Shown piece by piece: positions 41,117 to 49,714 of a stretch of 54,971 nt of DNA. Numbering within the stretch: the first letter of the stretch is position 1; the number at the start of each line of letters is the position of its first letter. Source of the DNA: Aphodoplasma sp045626925 (GTDB lineage: Bacteria > Bacillota > Clostridia > UBA1381 > UMGS1253); contig JAZUQZ010000024.1 in the NCBI GenBank assembly GCA_045626925.1, positions 1 through 54,971 on the forward strand, written 5' to 3'. The position numbers were made by a program, and so were the translations under genes. The notes beneath the pieces were generated by a model, which worked only from the letters and a program-made list of their open reading frames with translations, was not told the DNA's origin and did no database searches.

Positions 41117-41292
41117 TCAAAAAATATAGGTTTTTTGCCATAAAATATTTATTTTTTATAATTTTATCTATATTTTTTGACAAACAATATATCAATAATA
41201 CAACATTATGCATTATATACAAAATGTTCTATGCGTTTTTGATTAAAATATCAAAAAATATAGTTGTCATAAATATTTTTTTGATGTATACT
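41117..41292. promoter_or_regulatory. Divergent promoters with three 13-mer repeats
   Basis: The 13-mer TCAAAAAATATAG occurs at 41117-41129 (+), 41168-41180 (-) and 41251-41263 (+). The plus promoter TTGTCA, 17 bases, TATACT (41264-41292) starts directly after the third copy and serves nfnAB. A minus promoter TTGTCA, 17 bases, TATAAA (41155-41183) overlaps the second copy and serves the 146-residue gene; the first copy is in its leader. The arrangement fits a shared regulator. The rest of the 322-base gap is AT-rich with no gene. Confidence 0.6.
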
Positions 41293-41375
41293 AGATATGT
41301 GGCTTTTGTGGCCACTACACTATGTGACTTTTAATAGTCCGCAAATTTAAAAATGTTGTAAAGGACGATTGATAT

Positions 41376-42224
41376 ATGTATCTCATAAAGAAAAAAACAC
41401 GCCTTAACTCTTTTGTAACAATGATGGAGATAGAAGCTCCATATATTGCTGCAAAGGCACAGGCGGGCCAATTTATAATTCTTCGTGTAGATGACGACAG
41501 CGAACGAATTCCGCTTACTATTGCCGATTTTGACACGAATGCAGGCACTGTAACTGTTATATATCAAATAGTTGGCGCTACAACGAAAAAACTTGATGCA
41601 AAAAACGAAGGTGATTCGCTGGCAGCTTTTGCAGGGCCTCTTGGCAGACCGACAAAAACAGAAGGCTTAAAAAAAATAGCAGTTGTTGGTGGCGGAGTAG
41701 GTTGTGCTATCGCATATCCCATTGCAAAAAAGCTTCATGAACAGGGAAGCATTGTTCATTCAATTGTAGGTTTTAGAAATAAAGAGCTTGTCATTTTAGA
41801 AGACAAATTTAAAAATGTCAGTGATGTTTTCAAGCTTATGACGGATGACGGAACCTATGGAGAAAAGGGCCTTGTTACAAATGCGTTGCGTGAGCTTATT
41901 GAAAATGGTGAAAAATATGATATGGTGTTTGCAATCGGACCGATTGTTATGATGAAATTTGTAAGTGAGCTCACTTCCGAATTTAATATCAAAACAACAG
42001 TAAGTATGAACCCAATTATGATTGATGGTACGGGCATGTGTGGCGGATGTCGTCTGCTTGTAGATGGCAAGACAAAATTTGCATGCGTTGACGGACCTGA
42101 TTTTGATGGACATCTTGTTGATTATGACGCAGTTTTAAAACGCAGCAACATGTATAAAGATTTTGAAAAGCATAGATATGAAGAGGCTTGCAACCTTTTT
42201 AAAGGAGGTGGTGGGAATGGCTAA
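41376..42224 (+). CDS. nfnA: NfnA: NADH-ferredoxin-NADP+ oxidoreductase, small subunit
   Basis: A 282-residue FAD/NAD-binding reductase of the dihydroorotate dehydrogenase electron-transfer group. The FAD domain contains ERIPLTIAD; the NAD domain begins VVGGGVGCAIAYPIA; the [2Fe-2S] site is GTGMCGGCRLLVDG with a third Cys in KFACVDGPDF. With the next gene it forms the electron-bifurcating transhydrogenase NfnAB, which links NADH, NADPH and ferredoxin. Its end overlaps nfnB by 8 bases. Confidence 0.9.
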   Translation: MYLIKKKTRLNSFVTMMEIEAPYIAAKAQAGQFIILRVDDDSERIPLTIADFDTNAGTVTVIYQIVGATTKKLDAKNEGDSLAAFAGPLGRPTKTEGLKKIAVVGGGVGCAIAYPIAKKLHEQGSIVHSIVGFRNKELVILEDKFKNVSDVFKLMTDDGTYGEKGLVTNALRELIENGEKYDMVFAIGPIVMMKFVSELTSEFNIKTTVSMNPIMIDGTGMCGGCRLLVDGKTKFACVDGPDFDGHLVDYDAVLKRSNMYKDFEKHRYEEACNLFKGGGGNG

Positions 42225-43605
42225 TATGGCACAAGAAAAAAACAAAATGCCACTCCAAGAGCCAAGCGAGCGCATCAAAAACTTTGATGAGGTTGCGCTT
42301 GGATACACAAAAGAGCAAGCAATAGACGAAGCTAACAGATGCCTCAATTGTAAAAACAAGCCTTGTGTGAGCGGTTGCCCTGTTGCAATTGATATTCCCG
42401 CCTTTATCTCAAAAATAAAGGAAGAGGATTTTGAAGGCGCATATGAAACTATAACAAAATCAAGCTCGTTGCCTGCAGTATGCGGACGCGTATGTCCCCA
42501 AGAGGTACAATGCGAGAGCAAATGTGTGCGCGGTATAAAAGGCGAAAGCGTAGCCATAGGCAGGCTTGAAAGATTTGTGGCAGACTATCACATGGCAAAT
42601 GCAAAATCACAGCCAAAAAAGCCAGCGTCAAACGGGCATAAGGTTGCTGTTATTGGCGGTGGCCCCTCGGGACTCGCATGTGCAGGCGACCTTGCAAAAA
42701 AAGGCTACGATGTAACTATTTTTGAAGCGCTTCACACTCCGGGCGGTGTGTTGGTATATGGCATACCGGAATTCAGACTTCCAAAAAATATTGTAAAAAA
42801 AGAAATTGATAATTTGCGCGAACTCGGCGTAGAGATTATGACAAATATGGTAATTGGTAAAGTTTTGTCGGTTGACGAGCTTTTTGAAAGCGGATTTGAG
42901 GCTATATTTATCGGTTCCGGTGCAGGACTTCCGCGTTTTATGAACATTGAAGGTGAAAATCTTAATGGCGTATATTCAGCAAATGAATTTCTTACACGCA
43001 TAAATCTTATGAAGGCATACAAAAAAGACAGTGATACACCTGTCAAAGCAGTCAAAAATGTTGCAGTTATCGGTGGCGGAAATGTAGCAATGGATGCAGC
43101 GCGTTGTGCAAAAAGACTCGGCGCAGAAAATGTATATATAATATATCGTCGCTCTATGGAAGAAATTCCTGCAAGACGCGAGGAAATTGAGCATGCAAAA
43201 GAGGAAGGCATTATATTTAAAACACTTAATAATCCTGTTCGTATAATCGGAAATGATGATGATTTTGTAACAGCTATAGAATGTGTCAAAATGGAGCTCG
43301 GAGATGCTGATGCATCGGGCAGACGCGAGCCAATTATATGCAAAGGCTCCGAGCATATAATTGATGTTGATACAATTATAATGGCAATCGGCACATCGCC
43401 AAACCCGCTTATTAAAAATTCAACCGAGGGGCTTGATACTGACAAGCGCGGCTGTATTATTACAAAGACCGATAATGGTCTTACTACAAAAGACGGCGTT
43501 TATGCAGGTGGCGATGCCGTTACGGGAGCTGCTACTGTTATTCTTGCCATGGGCGCAGGCAAAAGCGCCGCAAACGCAATAGATGAATATATAAAGTCAA
43601 AATAA
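42217..43605 (+). CDS. nfnB: NfnB: transhydrogenase large subunit (GltA-like)
   Basis: A 462-residue flavoprotein related to the small subunit of glutamate synthase. N-terminal [4Fe-4S] ligands are in CLNCKNKPCVSGCP and CGRVCPQEVQCESKC; the FAD domain starts GGGPSGLACAGDL; the NADPH fold starts GGGNVAMDAARCAKRLGAE. ATG 42217 follows AAAGGAGGTGG; a start at 42163 would lie deep in nfnA. Because it pairs with nfnA and no GltB gene is near, NfnB is preferred over glutamate synthase. Confidence 0.92.
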   Translation: MANMAQEKNKMPLQEPSERIKNFDEVALGYTKEQAIDEANRCLNCKNKPCVSGCPVAIDIPAFISKIKEEDFEGAYETITKSSSLPAVCGRVCPQEVQCESKCVRGIKGESVAIGRLERFVADYHMANAKSQPKKPASNGHKVAVIGGGPSGLACAGDLAKKGYDVTIFEALHTPGGVLVYGIPEFRLPKNIVKKEIDNLRELGVEIMTNMVIGKVLSVDELFESGFEAIFIGSGAGLPRFMNIEGENLNGVYSANEFLTRINLMKAYKKDSDTPVKAVKNVAVIGGGNVAMDAARCAKRLGAENVYIIYRRSMEEIPARREEIEHAKEEGIIFKTLNNPVRIIGNDDDFVTAIECVKMELGDADASGRREPIICKGSEHIIDVDTIIMAIGTSPNPLIKNSTEGLDTDKRGCIITKTDNGLTTKDGVYAGGDAVTGAATVILAMGAGKSAANAIDEYIKSK

Positions 43606-43629
43606 AAAAGTCCATTCGTGGACTTTTTT
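43604..43629 (+). terminator. nfnAB terminator
   Basis: AAAAAAGTCCA-TTCG-TGGACTTTTTT right after the nfnB stop, with a UUCG tetraloop. Between here and 43764 a second, weaker hairpin AAGAAGTA/TACTTCTT (43723-43747) is the only feature seen. Confidence 0.92.
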
Positions 43630-43764
43630 ATTTATTTAAAAATTTATTATTTTGTGTATATTTTTTGTTTGTGTGGTGCATAATGATAATGACCTCACAA
43701 AATACATTTTTTATCAGACGAAAAGAAGTACACCCCTTACTTCTTTTTGTAACCCCCCCTTATT

Positions 43765-43800
43765 AAAAAAGAACAGCTGCATATGCGGCTGTTCTTTTTT
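43765..43800. terminator. Terminator after the glycosidase-like gene
   Basis: AAAAAAGAACAGC with its complement (43788-43800) around a 10-base loop that can partly pair. A and T runs on both strands make it bidirectional; it mainly ends the minus-strand gene at 43811. Confidence 0.92.
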
Positions 43801-43810
43801 TAATTATTAT

Positions 43811-45916
43811 TTACATATCAATTGTTTTGCGTATCGCTACAAGCTCTGTATTAAGTACAAATTCCTCTGCACGAATCTTCCACAAAAGATGCGCTTTATC
43901 CGTCATATATTCCATGGACGGTTCCCATCCAAGACGCGAATCTACCTCTACAAGCGGTATTGTAGCCTCTGCATTTTTGATTTCTGCCTTTACAATCTCT
44001 TCGATTTGATCAACAAGCTCGTGAAGTTTTTCTCTCGTTCTTGCAGCCTTCATGTCCCACTTTAATATATGCATCTGTTTTGAATGGATGCCTGTTGTTA
44101 AAGTATTTGATATAAATTTGCCCATATTTATGAGTCGTACAAGCTTTTCATTTTTATTTTCTATTTTTTCAAGAATTGCAAGGCCTTCATCAATAAGCCT
44201 TCTCATTTCTGTTATCATTTCAAGCTCTCTTGGTATTCTAAGCGGTGCATATGAGCCCTTTATCGAAAGCCAATCAAACGATTCCATATAATGCGGTTCA
44301 CAAATGCGTCCACCAAAGTGTGCATATGGGGCCGACTGCATTCTGATTGTTGTATCCATTGTCAACGGATATGACGGACCAACTCTGAACGCACAATATT
44401 GGTCGCCATCTGTTGGTGTATAGTGTGTTATGCCTTCGCTCCAAAGCTTTAATGCTTCATCAACCTTTTCGACATTATTTTCACCAAATTCCGACGCAAT
44501 AATCATCGCCAAAATCTCTTCAGGATTTTGGCGTGGCTCTGTAAATGTCCATTTTGAAAGCTTGCTTATAAATGATGGATAGAAACCATAGTGATGCGAT
44601 TCCATTATGCCACTAAGGTCGCATTTATCATGCATTTTTGCCATTTCGTTATAACGCTTTATCCACTGATATGGGAACGGCTCATAAGGAATTACGCCAA
44701 AATCCCATGTAAGACCACCCGTATTTGTCATAGAATAAAGCTTTATACCGCGTTTTTTTGCTGCTTCTGCTTCACTTTTAAAATATCCGCCCGGACCTGT
44801 AAATGACAATGTATAATCGGCTGTAATAATCTTTGCATCACCAATGTCAAGAAATGTTGCCATTTCAAATGTTGCCTGTAGTGTTATCCCTTCAGGAAGA
44901 TTATTTATAAGGGCCACACGCGCTTCTTCTGGCTGGCGTCCCCAGTTATATGTCCAAAATACAATGTCTGCATCAGGCTTGTACTTTGTAATTATCTTTT
45001 TAATAAGCGAGAGCCATTGTGGATAGTCACAACACGGATATCTTCCTCCTGTAAGCTTTCCGGTAGGAATACCCTCAACTATGCAATTATTTAAAGTTAC
45101 ATGTGGGTCTTTGCTTGGAAAACCAACCGACTCACCAACCAAGGTTACACCCTTAAGACCGGGACATTTTTTAAATAGTTGTCCGTATGATGCCTCATAA
45201 TGTGCCTCTGCATCAGGGTCATCAGGATGTTTTTCGCTCTTATAGTAGCTGTATGCATAAACATCAAGACCATAGCGAGCAGCACGATGAATGAGGTCAT
45301 TAAAATCAAGATAACCAAAAGGCGTCGTATCAACTCCTTTTGCGAAAACCAAAATCGCATCTCTGCCTTCGTGAGCAATCATAGCAAGATGCTCGTCCGG
45401 ATAATTATCAAGGCCATAACCCGAATGAACCATACAAGGCGTATACATAGGCTTTCTTGGAAAGCATCCCTTTTTCATAAATGGTGCTTTTCTAAAGCTC
45501 ATAACATCCTCAGCAAAATATAGACCGGATGCCGCTCCGCGCTCATCGTGGCCAATTATCTTAATTTTATCATCAACCGTTGTAATTTCACCCTTATACG
45601 AAGCATATTCGCCCAAATCGTCGCCCGTATCCTTTACTGTAGCAACTATAATATCGCCCGCACATGCTTTATCAATACCATATGCAAGAGAAACAGACAC
45701 ATTCATCGATACAAATAAAAAGTCTGCAAAATCCTTTGCCGCCGTACAAATTACTTCCCCTGCATCGTGTGGTATACAAATCTTTGCATCATTTTTTATC
45801 TCAAGCTCATCTTCACTTGGAGATAGTGATGTGTTTCGTATGCCCTTTTCATGAATCTGTGCCATTCTTTTTCTAAAATCATAGTTTTTTTCTTGCTTTA
45901 ACACTGCATCGCCCAT
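43811..45916 (-). CDS. Glycoside hydrolase-like protein, cytosolic
   Basis: A 701-residue protein without signal peptide. The first 150 residues resemble the alpha/beta domain in front of GH20/GH67-type barrels (KIKIIGHDERGAASGLYFAE). A barrel region follows from RKPMYTPCMVHSGYG, with ARYGLDVYAYSYY and DIVFWTYNWG; a helical C-terminal part of about 150 residues ends it. Catalytic residues could not be assigned, so family and substrate are open. AAGGA lies 10 bases before ATG 45916; ATG 45961 has no ribosome site. It stands alone between two terminated units. Confidence 0.6.
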   Translation of the reverse strand: MGDAVLKQEKNYDFRKRMAQIHEKGIRNTSLSPSEDELEIKNDAKICIPHDAGEVICTAAKDFADFLFVSMNVSVSLAYGIDKACAGDIIVATVKDTGDDLGEYASYKGEITTVDDKIKIIGHDERGAASGLYFAEDVMSFRKAPFMKKGCFPRKPMYTPCMVHSGYGLDNYPDEHLAMIAHEGRDAILVFAKGVDTTPFGYLDFNDLIHRAARYGLDVYAYSYYKSEKHPDDPDAEAHYEASYGQLFKKCPGLKGVTLVGESVGFPSKDPHVTLNNCIVEGIPTGKLTGGRYPCCDYPQWLSLIKKIITKYKPDADIVFWTYNWGRQPEEARVALINNLPEGITLQATFEMATFLDIGDAKIITADYTLSFTGPGGYFKSEAEAAKKRGIKLYSMTNTGGLTWDFGVIPYEPFPYQWIKRYNEMAKMHDKCDLSGIMESHHYGFYPSFISKLSKWTFTEPRQNPEEILAMIIASEFGENNVEKVDEALKLWSEGITHYTPTDGDQYCAFRVGPSYPLTMDTTIRMQSAPYAHFGGRICEPHYMESFDWLSIKGSYAPLRIPRELEMITEMRRLIDEGLAILEKIENKNEKLVRLINMGKFISNTLTTGIHSKQMHILKWDMKAARTREKLHELVDQIEEIVKAEIKNAEATIPLVEVDSRLGWEPSMEYMTDKAHLLWKIRAEEFVLNTELVAIRKTIDM

Positions 45917-46019
45917 AATATCACGGTCCTTTTTATTAAGTATTATAATGCCATCGTGCATTATCTACTTCATTGTATATACTTTATTTCTCCTTATCAA
46001 TATACGAATTATATTTATT

Positions 46020-47747
46020 TTATAATCCTAAATAGCTCCGTGTAGCGCCTGCCATATAGTTGATTTGCCCCTCTGCATCAAGCTGTGTATCGGCCGCTGT
46101 GCAAATATAGAATTTTATCTTTGGCTCTGTTCCGGATGGGCGTATTGCGACAAATGTTTTTTCATCTGCAAGCTTGAATTTTAATACATCGCTCTTCGGA
46201 AAATCACCTATTTCGCCTATTGTGCCATCTTCGTTATACTGTATGCCCGACAAGTAATCCTGCTTTATTTTTATAGCAAGCCCGCCAAGCTCGCTCGGCA
46301 TATTTTTACGGATTCTTTTCATCGTGTCTGCTATTTTTTTCATCCCATCTTTACCCGGCATAACAATCGACACTGTTTTTTCCATATAATAACCATAACG
46401 CTCAAATAATTGCATAAGCCCATCATAAAGCGTCATCCCTTTTGCACGATACGACGCAGCCATTTCTGCAATAAGCATTGTCGTGCAAATCGAATCCTTA
46501 TCACGCGCATATGTGCCCGGCAAATAGCCATAGCTCTCTTCAAAACCGAGCTCGTATTTATTCGAACCTGTTTTTTCAAATTCTGCAATCTTTTCAGCTA
46601 TATATTTAAAGCCTGTAAGCACCTCAACAACTTTTGCACCATAATTTTTCGCAATTGCCATACTCATATCAGATGTAACAATAGTTTTTATGATTGTAGA
46701 CTTGTCCGTCAAAGCGCCTTTTTCCTTCTTTGATGACAATATATATTCACAAAGCAATGCACCGGTTTGATTTCCTGTCAGAGCACGATATTCGCCCTCG
46801 CTATCACGCACAATTACACCAACTCTGTCAGCATCGGGGTCCGTCCCGATTATAAGCGATGCATCGTTTTGCTTTGCAAGTTCAATCGCCATATAAAATC
46901 CCTCTTTATCCTCCGGGTTGGGCGACTTTACAGTCGAAAACGCCGGGTCAGGCTTTGCCTGGTTAGGCTCTATAATAACATTTTTTATTCCCATACGCTC
47001 CAAAACCGCAGTCACCGGGCGCAAACCCGTGCCATGAAACGGCGTATATACAAGCTTGAAATCATCTGCAACACTTTTTATAATTTCTGGGTTAATACTT
47101 TGTGCGCACACTGCGTCAACAAAAGCATTATCAACCTCACTGCCGATAATATTTAAAAGTGGCGACGAATCAAGAGTAGTGTCATCTATTATTTTTACAT
47201 CTTTAAAGATATCATAATCATTTATCGCCTCAACAATAACATCGCTTGCCTCCGGTGGAAATTGGGCTCCATCAGGGCCATAAGCCTTGTAACCGTTATA
47301 CTCTTTAGGATTATGACTTGCTGTAATCATGACGCCTGCAGCCGCTTTATAATAGCGAATTGCAAACGATACCTCCGGTGCTGCGTGCACAGTTTCAAAA
47401 AGAAATACCTTGATACCATTTGCAACAAGAACACGCGCAGTTTCTCTTGCAAACACATCACTAAAATAACGAGTATCATATCCAATTACGATACCCGCAT
47501 CCATCCCTTTTTGGCTTATTATGTACGACGCAAGCCCTTGTGTAGCACGACGCACAGTATAAATATTCATCCGATTTGTACCTGCAGCGATTACACCACG
47601 CATACCGGCTGTACCAAACTCTAAATCACGATAAAATCTTTCTTCGATTTCATTTGTATCGTTGCAAATCGACAAAAGCTCCTCCTTTGTCGCATCATTT
47701 GTGTTTTCTAACCAATATTCATATAGTTGCTGCGATGTTTTTCTCAT
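46020..47747 (-). CDS. Alpha-phosphohexomutase (phosphoglucomutase type)
   Basis: A 575-residue phosphosugar mutase of the PgcA/PGM2 type, interconverting glucose-1- and -6-phosphate or related sugars. The phosphoserine loop is TASHNP with Ser144, the Mg2+ loop GTDPDADRVG, the sugar loop GFEESYGYL, and the phosphate loop RPSGTEPKIKFY. ATG 47747 lies 6 bases after GGAG; a reading from 47855 would run through the promoter. It may supply precursors for wall polymers or glycogen. Confidence 0.93.
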   Translation of the reverse strand: MRKTSQQLYEYWLENTNDATKEELLSICNDTNEIEERFYRDLEFGTAGMRGVIAAGTNRMNIYTVRRATQGLASYIISQKGMDAGIVIGYDTRYFSDVFARETARVLVANGIKVFLFETVHAAPEVSFAIRYYKAAAGVMITASHNPKEYNGYKAYGPDGAQFPPEASDVIVEAINDYDIFKDVKIIDDTTLDSSPLLNIIGSEVDNAFVDAVCAQSINPEIIKSVADDFKLVYTPFHGTGLRPVTAVLERMGIKNVIIEPNQAKPDPAFSTVKSPNPEDKEGFYMAIELAKQNDASLIIGTDPDADRVGVIVRDSEGEYRALTGNQTGALLCEYILSSKKEKGALTDKSTIIKTIVTSDMSMAIAKNYGAKVVEVLTGFKYIAEKIAEFEKTGSNKYELGFEESYGYLPGTYARDKDSICTTMLIAEMAASYRAKGMTLYDGLMQLFERYGYYMEKTVSIVMPGKDGMKKIADTMKRIRKNMPSELGGLAIKIKQDYLSGIQYNEDGTIGEIGDFPKSDVLKFKLADEKTFVAIRPSGTEPKIKFYICTAADTQLDAEGQINYMAGATRSYLGL

Positions 47748-47826
47748 ATCAATCTCCATCCTATATTGTTTTTTATTTTTCAATGGGCAAAAACCGCCGA
47801 AATATTTGCAAAATATATCTACTAAT

Positions 47827-47855
47827 ATTGTATCAATAACATTCTTTTGAGTCAA
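47827..47855 (-). promoter_or_regulatory. Phosphohexomutase promoter
   Basis: TTGACT, 17 bases, TACAAT on the minus strand, about 75 bases before the gene. The gap up to sigF (47856-47986) is AT-rich; an imperfect TTTACAC/GTGTAAA pair at about 47939-47980 is the only structure seen after sigF. Confidence 0.8.
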
Positions 47856-47986
47856 TACAATTTTAAATTTAAAATACTATTTCGACGGCCCTCGCCATAC
47901 TATATTGCATATTCTTTCTTTATTTATTCTATTATATATTTACACATAAATCAATTAATACAATGTAAATAAAGTGTAAACATTAC

Positions 47987-48709
47987 CTATGCACTCATTG
48001 TCTCTCTCATTTGTAACAGAATTTTCTTTTCAAGGCGCGAAACCTGGACCTGACTTATGCCGAGAACGGCCGCAACCTCGCTTTGTGTTTTATTTTTAAA
48101 ATATCTGAAAATTATTATCTGCCTTTCTCGCGCCTTTAATTTTCCAATCATTTCCTCAAGCGCAATTTTGTCAACAATTTCACCCTCATCACCATCTTTG
48201 GATGGTGTTTTATCAATCAACAAATTACTATTTTCACTTCCACTTCCATAAAGGGACTCCGGCTGCAAAACTGCATCAAGCGCCTCAACCACGCTTTCGG
48301 CCTTTTCGCCAAGCGCTTCTGCAAGCTCTTTTATCGTCGGGGCACTGCCCGTTTGCTTTTGAAGCATCTCCGAAACTGTTCGCGCTTTAATCGCGAGCTC
48401 TTTTATTTTTCGACTTACCTTTATCGGCCCATCATCGCGCAAAAAACGCTTTATTTCGCCCATTATCATCGGTACGGCATATGTCGAAAACCGAACATCA
48501 AACGAAAGGTCAAATTTTCGTACAGCTTTCAAAAGTCCAACACATCCAATTTGGAACAAATCCTCTGCCTCGTATGGACTGTTTGAAAATTTTTTTACAA
48601 CGCTATGCACAAGCCCAAGATTATTTTCTACAAGCAAATTTATGGCATCTTCTTCGCCATTTGCGGCGCGTAACAACAGCTCCTTTTGTGCCCACTTTTC
48701 GCCATCCAT
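47987..48709 (-). CDS. sigF: Sporulation sigma factor SigF
   Basis: RNA polymerase sigma-F, 240 residues, the first forespore-specific sigma factor. Region 2 has DLFQIGCVGLLKAVRKFD (50-67) and RFSTYAVPMIMGEIKRFLRD; region 4 ends with the helix-turn-helix QSEVAAVLGISQVQVSRLEK. It is the third gene of spoIIA and is held inactive by SpoIIAB until septation. Its presence shows the organism descends from, and probably is, an endospore former. Confidence 0.96.
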   Translation of the reverse strand: MDGEKWAQKELLLRAANGEEDAINLLVENNLGLVHSVVKKFSNSPYEAEDLFQIGCVGLLKAVRKFDLSFDVRFSTYAVPMIMGEIKRFLRDDGPIKVSRKIKELAIKARTVSEMLQKQTGSAPTIKELAEALGEKAESVVEALDAVLQPESLYGSGSENSNLLIDKTPSKDGDEGEIVDKIALEEMIGKLKARERQIIIFRYFKNKTQSEVAAVLGISQVQVSRLEKKILLQMRETMSA

Positions 48710-48761
48710 AATTTCACCTCGCTTCGATTAAAATGCACTAAAACAATATGTAAAATTACTT

Positions 48762-49181
48762 TTAGCGAATTGTCTTTTTCATTTTTATGGTTGTTCCCTC
48801 TCCTACCTTGCTAATAACTTCTACCGTATCCATAAATGTTTCCATAACAGTAAAGCCCATACCCGATCGTTCCATTTCGGGATGGCTTGTATATAATGGC
48901 TCACGCGCCCGGTCGACATTTTCGATTCCCCTGCCTTTGTCAATTACGCAGAGTTGGACACTCTCATCACAAAGCCTGCACTCAATTATAACTATTCCGT
49001 TATCGATATTTTCATACCCATGAATTATTGCATTGGTTACCGCCTCGGAAAGCGCGGTTTTTATATCGCTGATTTCTTCAAGCGTAGGGTCAAGACGCGA
49101 TACAAACGCAGCCACCGCAACGCGTGCAAAGGCTTCGTTTGATGATGATGCATCAAATTCAAGCTTCATATAATTATCCAT
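48762..49181 (-). CDS. spoIIAB: Anti-sigma F factor SpoIIAB
   Basis: Serine kinase and sigma-F inhibitor, 139 residues, of the GHKL ATPase fold. The N box is EAVTNAIIHGYENID (with Asn50), then DKGRGI (81-86) and the lid GMGFTVMETFMD from 107. It binds sigma-F or phosphorylates SpoIIAA. ATG 49181 is 9 bases after GAGG; a GTG fifteen bases earlier overlaps that site. The gap to spoIIAA is 19 bases. Confidence 0.95.
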   Translation of the reverse strand: MDNYMKLEFDASSSNEAFARVAVAAFVSRLDPTLEEISDIKTALSEAVTNAIIHGYENIDNGIVIIECRLCDESVQLCVIDKGRGIENVDRAREPLYTSHPEMERSGMGFTVMETFMDTVEVISKVGEGTTIKMKKTIR

Positions 49182-49200
49182 TTTTTCTAACCTCACTTTC

Positions 49201-49536
49201 CTATATTTTTGAAAGGGCTTCGGTTAAACTTTTTGCCCAACCAACTATTTTATATATCCCCGATATACTAATCAATCTATCAAGCTGTGGGGACACTCCT
49301 ACAAGAAATACACGCCCTCCAAGCGGTGCAATAAGTTTGTAACGCCCCATTATAAGTCCTATGCCTGAACTGTCCATAAAATTAAGCTTTGAAAAATCAA
49401 AAATAATGTTTTTCGCTTTAGTCTTTATAAACTCATCATCTATGTTTTTTCGATATACAGCAGCGCTATGATGGTCAATTTCGCCCTCGATTGCTACTGT
49501 CAAAGTTCTTTGCGCGCCTATATAACTCATCTGCAT
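49201..49536 (-). CDS. spoIIAA: Anti-anti-sigma F factor SpoIIAA
   Basis: STAS-domain protein, 111 residues, that frees sigma-F by binding SpoIIAB when dephosphorylated by SpoIIE. The phosphorylation site is the MDSSGIGLIMGRYK segment (Ser56/Ser57), and GEIDHHSAAVYR near 18 is also conserved. ATG 49536 lies 8 bases after GGAGG; a reading up to 49695 would include the promoter. It is the first gene of the operon. Confidence 0.95.
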   Translation of the reverse strand: MQMSYIGAQRTLTVAIEGEIDHHSAAVYRKNIDDEFIKTKAKNIIFDFSKLNFMDSSGIGLIMGRYKLIAPLGGRVFLVGVSPQLDRLISISGIYKIVGWAKSLTEALSKI

Positions 49537-49580
49537 AGCTTCTTCCTCCTTTGTTATTAAATACATTTTTTCACATATAA

Positions 49581-49609
49581 CAGTTCTGCGTTTTCGTTCT
49601 ATTTCCTTT
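49581..49609 (-). promoter_or_regulatory. Sigma-H-type promoter of spoIIA
   Basis: AAAGGAAAT, 11 bases, GCAGAACTG on the minus strand. It matches the sigma-H pattern RnAGGAwWW-N11/12-RnnGAATww with one mismatch in the core of the -10 part, about 45 bases before spoIIAA. In Bacillus the spoIIA operon is also read by sigma-H RNA polymerase with Spo0A. A good Spo0A box was not identified. Confidence 0.6.
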
Positions 49610-49668
49610 TGCAAAAAAGCACTACTTTTGTCGTATTTTGCAATATCATCGACATTTTTTGCACAAAA

Positions 49669-49695
49669 AAATGCCTGTGCATAATGCACAGGCAT
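49669..49695 (-). terminator. tuf terminator
   Basis: ATGCCTGTGC-ATTAT-GCACAGGCAT followed by seven T on the minus strand, 20 bases after the tuf stop. Confidence 0.93.
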
Positions 49696-49714
49696 CTAAA
49701 ATCTAAAATTTTAA

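Noticed and set aside
42732..43445. 237-residue minus-strand frame over nfnB
   Set aside because: It is an antisense shadow; Ser/Ile-rich composition is typical of such frames.
42217..43605. Glutamate synthase small subunit (gltD)
   Set aside because: It lacks a GltB partner and overlaps an NfnA gene, so NfnB is the better call.
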